From: Hyphomicrobiales bacterium
GTDB taxonomy: Bacteria; Pseudomonadota; Alphaproteobacteria; Rhizobiales; Rhizobiaceae
Assembly (NCBI GenBank): GCA_900472175.1
Contig: UCHD01000024.1
Span: 50,200-114,199 of the forward strand
DNA: 64,000 nt
Direction: 5' to 3'
This document shows, piece after piece, positions 8,452 to 17,990 of the stretch (its first letter is position 1; each line of letters begins with the position of its first letter). Under the pieces are notes generated by a model that saw only the letters and a program-made list of their open reading frames with translations, made no database searches and was not told where the DNA came from. Made by a program: the position numbers and the translations under genes.

Positions 8452-9093
8452 TCAGGAAGCGGTCAGCGCTTCCGCGGTTGCTGGTGTCTGGCGAAAGCTG
8501 TCGAATAGACGTTTCAGCCCGTCCTTGCCTTCCGACGCCAGATCAAAACGGCGGCCGAAGAGGAGCCAGTCGCTGCAAAGACCTTCCATCATCCAGCACA
8601 GTGCCTTGGTGGCTGATTGCGGCGTCCAGTTTCCATTGAGAAAACCTTCGCTCTTTGCCTTGGCAAAGGCATTGTCGAGCATCACCGTGTGGCGATCGTC
8701 CACTTCCTGCTGTTTTTCCAGAACCGGCAACAGTTCGTCACTATAGGCACAGCGGAGGAGAATGGTGAAAATGCGCTGGCGGTGCTCGTCCGCCGCCAGT
8801 TCGTCGAGCCAGTGCCCAGCTGATTTCTCGATATAGCAAAGCACCTCGGCCGCCGGCCGCTCGACCTCGCGGGTAATCATGTCTTCCAGAGGCAGGTTGA
8901 CGGTGTTGTAGAGCTCGAGAAACAAATCGGTTTTGTTGGAAAAATGCCAATAAATGGCACCACGCGTCACGCCGGCTGCCTTGGCGACATCATCGAGTGA
9001 TGCAGTGGAAACGCCTTTCTCGAAGAAAACCCGTTCCGCAGCATTCAGAATGCTGTTGCGGGTCTCTTCCGCTTCGGCCTTTGTTCTACGCAT
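8452..9093 (-). CDS. TetR/AcrR-family repressor of the efflux operon
   Basis: The 213-residue protein has an N-terminal TetR helix-turn-helix (NSILNAAERVFFEKGVSTASLDDVAKAAGVTRGAIYWHFSNKTDLFLEL) followed by the AcrR-type ligand-binding domain. It is encoded immediately downstream of acrB on the same strand, and a GAGGAGG ribosome binding site precedes the ATG. An intrinsic-terminator-like hairpin separates it from acrB, so its level may be set partly by readthrough. It most likely represses the acrAB genes upstream. A decayed partial copy of its 3' end is found at 7042-7236. Confidence 0.9.
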   Translation of the reverse strand: MRRTKAEAEETRNSILNAAERVFFEKGVSTASLDDVAKAAGVTRGAIYWHFSNKTDLFLELYNTVNLPLEDMITREVERPAAEVLCYIEKSAGHWLDELAADEHRQRIFTILLRCAYSDELLPVLEKQQEVDDRHTVMLDNAFAKAKSEGFLNGNWTPQSATKALCWMMEGLCSDWLLFGRRFDLASEGKDGLKRLFDSFRQTPATAEALTAS

Positions 9094-9110
9094 AACGCCT
9101 CCTCAGCCAG

Positions 9111-9134
9111 AAAAGGCCCGCCTTCCGGCGGGCC
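9111..9134 (-). terminator. Intrinsic terminator between acrB and tetR
   Basis: On the minus strand GGCCCGCC, a 4-base loop and GGCGGGCC are followed by TTTTC, directly after the acrB stop and before the tetR ribosome binding site. This is a compact classical terminator or attenuator within an otherwise continuous operon. Confidence 0.8.
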
Positions 9135-9141
9135 GTCTCCC

Positions 9142-12100
9142 TTATTCTGCCGGTGTCGCCGTCGTTTCGGCATCCGCGCCGATCGGCTTCAACGTCGTTC
9201 TCCTGAACAGTTTCATGATGAACACGAAGAAGACCGGCACGAAGAAGATCGCCAGAACCGTCGCCGAGATCATGCCGCCCATGACGCCGGTACCGATGGC
9301 GCGCTGGCTGCCGGAGCTTGCGCCGGTGGCAATCGCCAGCGGCAGAACGCCGACGGTGAAGGCCAGCGAGGTCATCAGGATCGGACGGAAGCGCAGATGC
9401 GCCGCCTCGATGGTGGCATCCAGCAACGGCTTTCCGGCCTCCATCTGCTCCTTGGCGAACTCGATGATCAGGATCGCGTTCTTCGCCGATAGTCCGATGA
9501 TCGCGATCAGGCCAACCTTGAAGTACACGTCGTTCGGCATGTCGCGCAGGGTCACCGCCAGAACCGCGCCGATGACGCCGAGCGGCACCACCATCATCAC
9601 CGCGACCGGGATGCTCCAGCTTTCATAGAGCGCTGCAAGGCACAGGAAGATCAGGAGGCAGGACAGCGCCACCAGAAGCGGTGCCTGGGTGCCCGAGGCG
9701 ATTTCCTCACGCGACTGACCTGTCCACTCATAGCCGAAGCCGGGTGGCAGCTGGCTGAACAGACGTTCCATTTCGGCGATGGCTTCACCGGAGGAATAGC
9801 CTGCACTGGCCTGACCGCTGATCGGCACCGACGGATAGCCGTTATAGCCAACGGTCTGCGTCGGGCCGCTCGTCCACTCGATGCTGGCAAAGGCCGACAG
9901 CGGCACCATGCCATCATTGCTGTTGCGCACGTTGAGCTTCAGAAGATCGGCCGTCTGCATGCGCCGGTTCTCGTCGGCCTGCACAGTCACACGCTGCAGA
10001 CGTCCCGCATTCGGGAAGTCGTTGACATAGGACGAGCCAAGGTTGGTCGAGATGGTCGAATTGATCTCGGCAAAGGTAACACCGAACGTGTTGGCCTTTT
10101 CGCGATCGATCAGCAGGTTGACCTGCGCCGCATCCGGGAGGCCGTCAACACGGACACCAGAGATGGCCTGGCTTTGCGCTGCAAGGCCGAGAAGCTGGTC
10201 ACGCGCTGCGGCGAGTGCCGCGGCCCCTTGACCACCACGGTCCTGCAGGCGGAACTCGAAGCCATTGGAGGTACCGAGACCCTGGATCGGCGGCGGCGAG
10301 AGCGCAAAGCTGATCGCATCCTTGATCTGGGACATGGCGCCCGATGCCCGGCCGGCGATGACCGAGGCAACATCGTTGGGTCCACGTTCCGACCAGTCCT
10401 TCAGCGTCACGAAGGCGAGGCCGGCATTCTGACCGGTACCGGAGAACGAGAAACCGCTGATGGCGATGATCCGTTCGACAGCCGGTTCCTTGCTGAAGAT
10501 GGCTTCCGTCTGCTCGATAACCTCTGTGGTACGGTTTCCGGTTGCTTCCGACGGCAGCTGCATGCTGACGATCACGAAACCCTGGTCTTCATCCGGAAGG
10601 AATGACGACGGCAGCTGCATGAACAGATAGGCAAGCCCGCCCAGCAGAACGACATAGATCAGCATGAAGCGCCATGTGCGCGTGACCATGCTGGCGACCC
10701 AGCCGCTATACCCATGCGACGCCTTGTCGAAGCCGCGGTTGAACAGTCCGAAGAAGCCGCGCTTGGCGTGATGGTGGCCCTTTGGAACCTGCTTCAGGAA
10801 GCTGGCGCACAAGGCCGGCGTCAGCGTCAGGGCGAGCAGTGCCGAGAACAGGATGGAAACCACCATGGTCAGCGAGAACTGCTGGTAGATGACGCCAACG
10901 GCGCCGGGGAAGAAGGCCATCGGAATGAACACGGCCGACAGAACCAGCGTGATGCCGATGACGGCACCGGTGATCTGCTTCATCGCCTTGCGTGTCGCTT
11001 CCTTCGGCGTCAGTCCTTCCTCGGACATGATGCGTTCGACGTTTTCGACGACGATGATCGCATCGTCGACGAGAATGCCGATGGCAAGCACCATGCCGAA
11101 CATCGTCAGAACGTTGATCGAGAAGCCCATGGCGAGCATGGCCGCGCATGTCCCCAGCAGAGCAACGGGAACGACGAGCGTTGGAATGATGGTGTAGCGG
11201 ATGTTCTGCAGGAACAGGAACATCACGAGGAACACCAGCGCCACGGCTTCCAGCAGTGTGCGCAGAACCTTTTCGATCGAGATCGCGACGAAGGGCGACG
11301 TGTCGTAAGGCACGGAGTATTCAACGCCTGCCGGGAAGAACGTTGCCAGTTCGTCCATACGCGCCTTGATGGCCGTGGAGGTGGCCAGCGCGTTGCCGGT
11401 CGGCGTCAGCTGCACGCCGATAGCCGCGGACGGTTTGCCGTTCAGGCGGGTGGAGAAGCTGTAGTCCTGACCGCCAATCTCGATGCGGGCAACGTCGCGC
11501 AGGCGAACGGTGGCACCGTTGAGATTGGCACGCAGGATAATCGCGCCGAACTCTTCAGCCGAGGTGAGCTGGCCCTTGATCAGAACAGGCGCGCTGATCT
11601 GCTGGGTGATCGGGTTCGGCTGCGCGCCGATACTACCGGATGCGACCTGCGCGTTCTGTGCGGTGATCGCGGCATTGATGTCGCTGGCCGTCAGGTTGAA
11701 GCCGCGCATCTTGTCCGGATCGAGCCAGATACGCATGGCGCGCTCGGTGGCAAACATCTGCGCCCGGCCGACGCCTTCGACGCGCTGGATTTCATTGAGC
11801 ACGTTGCGGCTGAGATAATCACCGAGCGAAACCGCATCCATGGAGCCGTCGGTGGAGGTGAGCGCGAGGATCATCAGGAAGCCGGAGCCGGCTTCCTCGA
11901 CCTCGATGCCCTGCTGACGCACGGCATCGGGCAGACGCGCCTCGACGCGGCGAACGCGGTTCTGCACGTCGATCGACGCATCGCCGGAATCGGTACCCGG
12001 AGCGAAGGTCACGTTGATCGACACACTGCCCGCAGCGCTGGAAGTCGACGAGAAATACTGCATTCCCTCAATGCCGTTCAGCTCATTTTCGATGAGCCGC

Positions 12101-12285
12101 GTCACACTCTGGTAGGTCTCTTCCGACGACGCGCCGGGATAGCTGGTGTTGATGGAGATCTGCGGCGGCGCGACGTTCGGATACTGCGAAATCGGCAGCA
12201 GCGGCAGCGCGATGATACCGGAGATCATGATGAAAAGCGCGACGACCCACGCAAAGATCGGCCGGTCGATAAAGAAACTAGGCAT
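9142..12285 (-). CDS. RND multidrug efflux permease, HAE1/AcrB type
   Basis: At 1047 residues it is the full length of an inner-membrane RND pump. It starts with MPSFFIDRPIFAWVVALFIM and PISQYPNVAPPQI, as AcrB/MexB-like pumps do. Proton-relay residues are present: the Asp pair in GILVDDAIIVVENVER (TM4) and the Lys in LSAKNAILIIEF (TM10). Two large periplasmic loops lie after TM1 and TM7. It expels hydrophobic drugs or plant compounds using the proton gradient, together with the adaptor encoded 11 bp upstream and an outer-membrane channel not encoded here. Confidence 0.95.
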   Translation of the reverse strand: MPSFFIDRPIFAWVVALFIMISGIIALPLLPISQYPNVAPPQISINTSYPGASSEETYQSVTRLIENELNGIEGMQYFSSTSSAAGSVSINVTFAPGTDSGDASIDVQNRVRRVEARLPDAVRQQGIEVEEAGSGFLMILALTSTDGSMDAVSLGDYLSRNVLNEIQRVEGVGRAQMFATERAMRIWLDPDKMRGFNLTASDINAAITAQNAQVASGSIGAQPNPITQQISAPVLIKGQLTSAEEFGAIILRANLNGATVRLRDVARIEIGGQDYSFSTRLNGKPSAAIGVQLTPTGNALATSTAIKARMDELATFFPAGVEYSVPYDTSPFVAISIEKVLRTLLEAVALVFLVMFLFLQNIRYTIIPTLVVPVALLGTCAAMLAMGFSINVLTMFGMVLAIGILVDDAIIVVENVERIMSEEGLTPKEATRKAMKQITGAVIGITLVLSAVFIPMAFFPGAVGVIYQQFSLTMVVSILFSALLALTLTPALCASFLKQVPKGHHHAKRGFFGLFNRGFDKASHGYSGWVASMVTRTWRFMLIYVVLLGGLAYLFMQLPSSFLPDEDQGFVIVSMQLPSEATGNRTTEVIEQTEAIFSKEPAVERIIAISGFSFSGTGQNAGLAFVTLKDWSERGPNDVASVIAGRASGAMSQIKDAISFALSPPPIQGLGTSNGFEFRLQDRGGQGAAALAAARDQLLGLAAQSQAISGVRVDGLPDAAQVNLLIDREKANTFGVTFAEINSTISTNLGSSYVNDFPNAGRLQRVTVQADENRRMQTADLLKLNVRNSNDGMVPLSAFASIEWTSGPTQTVGYNGYPSVPISGQASAGYSSGEAIAEMERLFSQLPPGFGYEWTGQSREEIASGTQAPLLVALSCLLIFLCLAALYESWSIPVAVMMVVPLGVIGAVLAVTLRDMPNDVYFKVGLIAIIGLSAKNAILIIEFAKEQMEAGKPLLDATIEAAHLRFRPILMTSLAFTVGVLPLAIATGASSGSQRAIGTGVMGGMISATVLAIFFVPVFFVFIMKLFRRTTLKPIGADAETTATPAE

Positions 12286-12296
12286 CGATCAGATCC

Positions 12297-13550
12297 TCAC
12301 TTCGCCTGTTCGGCAGGCTTTGCCTCTTCCGCCGGCTTGGCGGCAGCGCCGTCCGTGCCGGGCTGCTCAGCAGCGGGTTTCGCGTCCGCTGGCTTTGCAC
12401 CGGCAGGCTGGGCATCAGCGACTTTCCAGTCCGCCGGCTCGACGGGCGCGCCAGGGCGAACCTTCTGGAAGCCTTCGACGATCACCTTCTCGCCGGCCTT
12501 CAAGCCATTGCGGATGATCCATTGATCGCCCAGAACATGACCGGCAGAGACGGTGCGCAGTTCGGCCGTCTTGTCATCCTTGACGACATAGACCTGTGCA
12601 TTGCCCGATGTATCGCGCTGCACGGCCTGAGTCGGCACAGCGATGGCATCCTTCTCGACGCCCTGCTGGATGATTACGCGCACATACATGCCGGGCAGCA
12701 GGTCGCCGTCCGGATTGGGGAATTCACCCCGCAACGTAACCTGGCCGGTCGTCTCATCGACGGCTGCTTCCGAAAACAAAAGCTTACCGGCATGCGGATA
12801 GGCGCTGCCGTCATCCATCACCAGATTGACCTTGGCTTCGTTGCCCCCACCGGCCAAAGCACCGTCCTGCAGCGCCTTGCGCAGGCGGATGAGATCCATC
12901 GCAGACTGGGTAAAGTCGGCGTAGACAGGATCGAGCTGCTGGATTGTCGCCAGGTTTTCGGAGCCATTGGCGCTAACCAGCGCACCCTCGGTGATCAGAG
13001 CGCGGCCGATACGGCCGCTGATCGGCGCTGTGACATTGGTATATTGCAGATTGAGCTGGGCGGTTGCGAGACCTGCCTCAGCGATGGCCACGTCGGCATC
13101 GGCCTGTGCGAGCTGCGCGATCGCGTCATCATAGTTCTGACCGGTGGCGACGCCGGATTTCTTCAACTGCTCCTGGCGATCAGCCGCCTGCTTGGCCTGA
13201 AGCTGGACCGCCTTTGCGCGGCGCAACGTGCCTTCGGCACTCTCGACCAGAACCCTGAAGGGCGCCGGATCAATCCGGTACAGCACGTCGCCGGCGTTCA
13301 CATGCGAGCCCTGTTCGAACACGCGTTCGATGACGATGCCGGTGGCGCGCGGACGCACTTCCGAAATGCGGGTCGGTGCGATGCGGCCCGGCAGGTCGTT
13401 GGTGATCGGCAGCGATTCGGTCTTCGTTGTAATCACCGAGACCTGCGGCGGCGGATAGGACGGGGCCGCCTGCTTCTCGCTGTCGTCCTTCTGGCAGCCT
13501 GAAATAATCACCAGGGCCGCCACTGTTGCAGCCAATATTGGTCGGTTCAT
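12297..13550 (-). CDS. RND efflux periplasmic adaptor lipoprotein (AcrA-like)
   Basis: The chosen ATG gives MNRPILAATVAALVIISGC, a lipoprotein signal with the lipobox Cys. The membrane-fusion domains follow: beta-barrel/lipoyl (PGRIAPTRISEVRPRATGIV), an alpha-helical hairpin rich in Ala/Gln/Lys, and the second lipoyl half (VTAPISGRIGRALITEGALV). The C-terminal 40 residues are a low-complexity Ala/Lys/Pro/Glu tail. A start at 13556 is about as likely, and longer starts up to 13685 are open but would bury the signal peptide. It is the first gene of acrA-acrB-tetR. Confidence 0.93.
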   Translation of the reverse strand: MNRPILAATVAALVIISGCQKDDSEKQAAPSYPPPQVSVITTKTESLPITNDLPGRIAPTRISEVRPRATGIVIERVFEQGSHVNAGDVLYRIDPAPFRVLVESAEGTLRRAKAVQLQAKQAADRQEQLKKSGVATGQNYDDAIAQLAQADADVAIAEAGLATAQLNLQYTNVTAPISGRIGRALITEGALVSANGSENLATIQQLDPVYADFTQSAMDLIRLRKALQDGALAGGGNEAKVNLVMDDGSAYPHAGKLLFSEAAVDETTGQVTLRGEFPNPDGDLLPGMYVRVIIQQGVEKDAIAVPTQAVQRDTSGNAQVYVVKDDKTAELRTVSAGHVLGDQWIIRNGLKAGEKVIVEGFQKVRPGAPVEPADWKVADAQPAGAKPADAKPAAEQPGTDGAAAKPAEEAKPAEQAK

Positions 13551-13687
13551 CCGCATCTCTGGTTCCATACGCAAAGTCCAGCCACACGGCCGATCCTCTT
13601 TTTCAAAGAGATCAGCTGCTGCTGGAAGTTCATGAAAATCAATATGATACGAAGAAATTCCGGGACAGAACGACCAACGCATCAATT

Positions 13688-13712
13688 ATACAAACAGATA
13701 CGTATGTTAAAA
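13688..13712. promoter_or_regulatory. Candidate TetR-type operator upstream of acrA
   Basis: An AT-rich stretch centred on the palindrome ATACGTAT lies about 140 bp upstream of the acrA start. It resembles AcrR/TtgR-type operators in size and base content (TACAAACA ... TATGTTA), but the outer arms match only partly. Confidence 0.3.
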
Positions 13713-13757
13713 CCCGGGGCAGCGCAAGCCGATGATGCGGCGCACAATAAAACGTTA

Positions 13758-13785
13758 CCGAACGACAACTTTCGTCACCGTTCGG
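13758..13785 (-). terminator. Hairpin after the sugar ABC operon
   Basis: CCGAACG and CGTTCGG form a 7-bp stem with a 14-base loop, 20 bp after the stop of the ABC ATPase gene. On the minus strand it is followed by TAACGTTTTATT. The T-run is interrupted, so this is a moderate terminator at best. Confidence 0.5.
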
Positions 13786-13804
13786 AAACAATTGGAGGCG
13801 TCAT

Positions 13805-14806
<1,002 letters not shown>

Positions 14807-14818
14807 GTGAGGCCCCTT

Positions 14819-15874
14819 TTAAAGTTTGACCGGCTGGCCGGTGCGCACGCTCTCATCGGCCGCAAGGCAGATGCGCAGCGACTGAACCGCATCGTCCATA
14901 TGGCGTTCGAGATCGATGTTTTCGGTGATGGCTTTCAACACATAGGCCTGCTCGAGATCGCAGAGCTCCTGATGTCCCGGCTCGCCGTCCATCTTCAGGT
15001 CTTCGTCCTTGCGAACGAACTTGCCGTCCGCGCCGGTTTCGGCCTTGTGAACGCGAATGACCGCAGTCTTGGTGTGCGTGTCGATATCGTCGGACTTGGC
15101 ATTCGGATCCATGACGATGGAAACAGACCCGTTCGGCGACATCACGTCCTTCACGAAGAAGGCGGTCTCCGAGATCATCGGCCCCCACGCGGCTTCGTAC
15201 CAACCGAGCGAACCATCCTCGTACAACACCTGCAGATGGCCATAATTGTACATCGACGGGGCGATTTCATTGGACAGGCGCAGGCCCATACCGCGAACTT
15301 CGACGGCCTTGGCATCGGTGATCTGGCACATGACATCAACATAGTGCACGCCGCAATCGACGATCGGCGGGGTGGTTTCCATCAGCGACTTGTGCGTCAT
15401 CCATGTCGGACCGCTGGACTGCTGATTGAGGTTCATGCGGAACACATAAGGACCGCCGAGTTTGCGGGCTTCGGAAATCAACCGGATCCAAGACGGATGG
15501 TGGCGCAGGATATACCCGACCACCAGTTTCTTGCCCGCTTTCCTGGCTGCTGCCACGACGCGTTCAGCATCGGCAACCGTCGTTGCCAGCGGCTTTTCGA
15601 TGAAGACATCGCAGCCAGCTTCGAAGGCCATGACGGCATAATCGGCGTGGCTGTCGGAATAGGTACAGATCGAGCAGAGATCGGGCTTCAGCTCTTCCAG
15701 AGCCGTGGCAAAATCCGGATGGATCGTATAGCCGCCAAGCTCCGGCGCCAGCACGGGCTTGGAGCGATTGACGAGGCCGACGATCTCGAAGCCGGGATTG
15801 TTGTGATAGGCGAGCGCATGGCTGCGGCCCATATTGCCGAGACCGGCGACGAGGACACGAACGGGTTTGCTCAT
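14819..15874 (-). CDS. Gfo/Idh/MocA-family oxidoreductase
   Basis: The 351-residue protein has an N-terminal Rossmann motif (VLVAGLGNMGRSHALAY) and the typical IEKPLATTVADAE segment carrying the Lys of the EKP motif, followed by the alpha/beta substrate domain. The family oxidises or isomerises sugars and inositols using bound NAD(P). It lies between permease and ATPase genes of a sugar importer, so it probably acts on the imported sugar. Its ATG overlaps the stop of the upstream permease, so the two are translationally coupled. Confidence 0.9.
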   Translation of the reverse strand: MSKPVRVLVAGLGNMGRSHALAYHNNPGFEIVGLVNRSKPVLAPELGGYTIHPDFATALEELKPDLCSICTYSDSHADYAVMAFEAGCDVFIEKPLATTVADAERVVAAARKAGKKLVVGYILRHHPSWIRLISEARKLGGPYVFRMNLNQQSSGPTWMTHKSLMETTPPIVDCGVHYVDVMCQITDAKAVEVRGMGLRLSNEIAPSMYNYGHLQVLYEDGSLGWYEAAWGPMISETAFFVKDVMSPNGSVSIVMDPNAKSDDIDTHTKTAVIRVHKAETGADGKFVRKDEDLKMDGEPGHQELCDLEQAYVLKAITENIDLERHMDDAVQSLRICLAADESVRTGQPVKL

Positions 15875-16713
15875 TACTTGACTGCTCCTGCGGTAATGCC
15901 GCGGATCAGCTGCCGCGAGAAAATAACGTAGAGAATAAGGACCGGGAAGATCGCCAGCGACAGGGCCGCCAAAACCGCGTTCCAGTTGGTGACGAACTGG
16001 CCGATGAACACCTGCGAGCCGAGGGTGACGGTCTTGGTGGCTTCACCGGGCGCGAGGATCAGCGGGAACCAAAGGTCGTTCCAGATCGGGATCATCGTGA
16101 AGACAGCGACGGTTGCCATGGCGGGACGGACCAGCGGCAGGACAAGCCGGAAGAAGATCGCATATTCCGACAGGCCATCGATGCGGCCGGCGTTCTTCAG
16201 GTCATCAGAGACCGTGCGCATGAATTCCGACAGGATAAAGATAGCGAGCGGCAGACCTTGGGCGGTATAGACGAGGATCAGTGCCGTCAGTGTGTTCACC
16301 AGACCGGCCGCGACCATGCCCTGCAGGATGGCCACAGTGCCAAGCCGGATCGGAATCATGATGCCGATGGCGAGATAGAGCCCCAGCAGCGTGTTGCCTC
16401 GGAACCGGTATTCCGACAGGGCAAAAGCCGCCATGGCGCCGAACAGCAGCGCAAAGAAGATCGAAACGACCGTGACGATCAGGCTGTTCTGGAAATAGCC
16501 GATGAAATCACCCTGCTTCAGCACTGTCGTATAACCGATCAGGCTGAACGTCTCCGCCGTCGGCAGAGCCAGCGGCGTACGGAAGATCGCGTTCTTGTCT
16601 TTCAGCGAATTCATGATCGTCAGGACGACTGGAAACAGTGCGATGACGGTATAAGCGGCCAGTGCCAGGTGAACAAAACCGGAGCGCAGCGGTGACATGC
16701 GTGCTTTTGACAT
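15874..16713 (-). CDS. Carbohydrate ABC transporter permease, MalG type
   Basis: This 279-residue inner-membrane protein has six predicted transmembrane segments. The EAA coupling loop reads KNAGRIDGLSEYAIFFRLVLPLVRPA, which matches CUT1-family permeases. It pairs with the MalF-type protein encoded 12 bp upstream to form the translocation pore. Confidence 0.93.
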   Translation of the reverse strand: MSKARMSPLRSGFVHLALAAYTVIALFPVVLTIMNSLKDKNAIFRTPLALPTAETFSLIGYTTVLKQGDFIGYFQNSLIVTVVSIFFALLFGAMAAFALSEYRFRGNTLLGLYLAIGIMIPIRLGTVAILQGMVAAGLVNTLTALILVYTAQGLPLAIFILSEFMRTVSDDLKNAGRIDGLSEYAIFFRLVLPLVRPAMATVAVFTMIPIWNDLWFPLILAPGEATKTVTLGSQVFIGQFVTNWNAVLAALSLAIFPVLILYVIFSRQLIRGITAGAVK

Positions 16714-16725
16714 GATCCGTTCCCC

Positions 16726-17676
16726 TTAGAACTGATAGCGGCGAACGCGCCGCTGGATGCCGAACAGATACAGTGAGACGCCGGCAAGGATGATCAGGAA
16801 CATCACGGTGGCGATGGTGGCACCCATCGAGCGGTCACCAAGCTGCAGCTGGAAGCCGAAGAAGGTACGGTAGAGCAGCGTTCCGAGAATGTCGGTCGCC
16901 CCGTCCGGTCCGGCAAGCGCGCCCTGCACGGTGTAGATCAGGTCGAAGGCATTGAAGTTGCCGACGAAGGTCAGGATCGAGACCATGCCGATGGCGGGCA
17001 GGATCAACGGCAGCTTGATCTTCCAGAACTGGCTCCAGCCGGTGATGCCGTCGCATTCGGCGGCTTCGATGACTTCGTCCGGGATATTCAGAAGGGCGGC
17101 ATAGATCAGCATCATCGGAATGCCGACATTCTGCCAAACGGAAATCAAGGAGACTGTAATCAGCGCCGAGCCGGGCTTGCCAAGCCACGGTCCGAAGAAG
17201 GCCTTCAGGCCGACGAGGTCCATAAAAAACGGCGTGATACCCCAGATCGGCGACAGGATCAGCTTCCAGATGAAGCCGACGATCACGAAGGACAGCACCG
17301 TCGGCAGGAAGATTGCCGTCCGGTAGAACGCCGCAAGCCTGAGCTTGGGGATCGACAGCATGGCGGCAAGCGCGATGCCGAGCGGATTCTGCACCAGCAT
17401 ATGGATTGTGAAGAAGATGAAGTTGTTCTTCAGCGCCCGCCAGAAATCGGCGGCCCAGCGCTCGTCCCCGAACAGGACCTGGAAATTGGCGAGACCGACG
17501 AACGTGGATTGCCCGTCGACGGTATTGAATAGCGACAGGCGCAGCGTTTCGATCAGCGGCAGGATCATCACGGCGGAATAGACGATGAAAGCCGGCAACA
17601 GGAAAACAAGGATATGCCAGCGTCTCGGCCGCGCCGAAATTTGGATGCTGTCCTCAGACGATATGGCGCTGCTCAT
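16726..17676 (-). CDS. Carbohydrate ABC transporter permease, MalF type
   Basis: The inner-membrane permease has about six transmembrane helices, beginning with ILVFLLPAFIVYSAVMILPLIETLRLSLF. The EAA loop (EVIEAAECDGITGWSQFWKIKLPLILPA) contacts the ATPase. The start at MSSAISSED is preferred; an in-frame ATG 51 bp further upstream is open but adds a non-conserved tail. The 314-bp gap before it holds a rhizobial-type palindromic repeat, so expression of the permeases may differ from that of the binding protein. Confidence 0.92.
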   Translation of the reverse strand: MSSAISSEDSIQISARPRRWHILVFLLPAFIVYSAVMILPLIETLRLSLFNTVDGQSTFVGLANFQVLFGDERWAADFWRALKNNFIFFTIHMLVQNPLGIALAAMLSIPKLRLAAFYRTAIFLPTVLSFVIVGFIWKLILSPIWGITPFFMDLVGLKAFFGPWLGKPGSALITVSLISVWQNVGIPMMLIYAALLNIPDEVIEAAECDGITGWSQFWKIKLPLILPAIGMVSILTFVGNFNAFDLIYTVQGALAGPDGATDILGTLLYRTFFGFQLQLGDRSMGATIATVMFLIILAGVSLYLFGIQRRVRRYQF

Positions 17677-17860
17677 GGCTTCTGCCGCTCCGACCCGTTT
17701 TTCGTCGATCGCCGCGATGTGCGGCAAGGCCTGCGCTGCCGGTCCCCGCGGCGCGTGCCATCACCAGCAAACCCGAAGGCGCTGGCAGGATGTGATTTCA
17801 GATTACATGTTTTTGGCTGGACGCTTTGCTTTTTGCAAGGACATCCCGCGTCAAGTGCAG

Positions 17861-17971
17861 CCCCTCATCCGCCTTCTCGGGCACCTTCTGCCGGTGAACG
17901 CGCAGAAGGGACAAGCTGCAAACTTCGAGAGTCCCCTCTCCCCGCATCCGGGGAGAGGGTCTGGGTGAGGG
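17861..17971. repeat. Rhizobial-type intergenic palindromic repeat (REP/BIME-like)
   Basis: CCCCTCATCC at one end is complemented by GGGTGAGGG at the other. Inside are two hairpins: CCTTCTGC...GCAGAAGG (17884-17909) and CCCTCTCCCC...GGGGAGAGGG (17934-17959). The same kind of element, starting with CCCTCATCC and ending with GGGTGAGG, is scattered between genes in many rhizobial genomes. Here it fills most of the gap between the binding-protein gene and the permease genes, where it may stabilise the mRNA of the binding protein or attenuate transcription. The rest of the gap (17677-17860) shows no gene. Confidence 0.75.
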
Positions 17972-17990
17972 CTATGCGCCCACACCCGAT

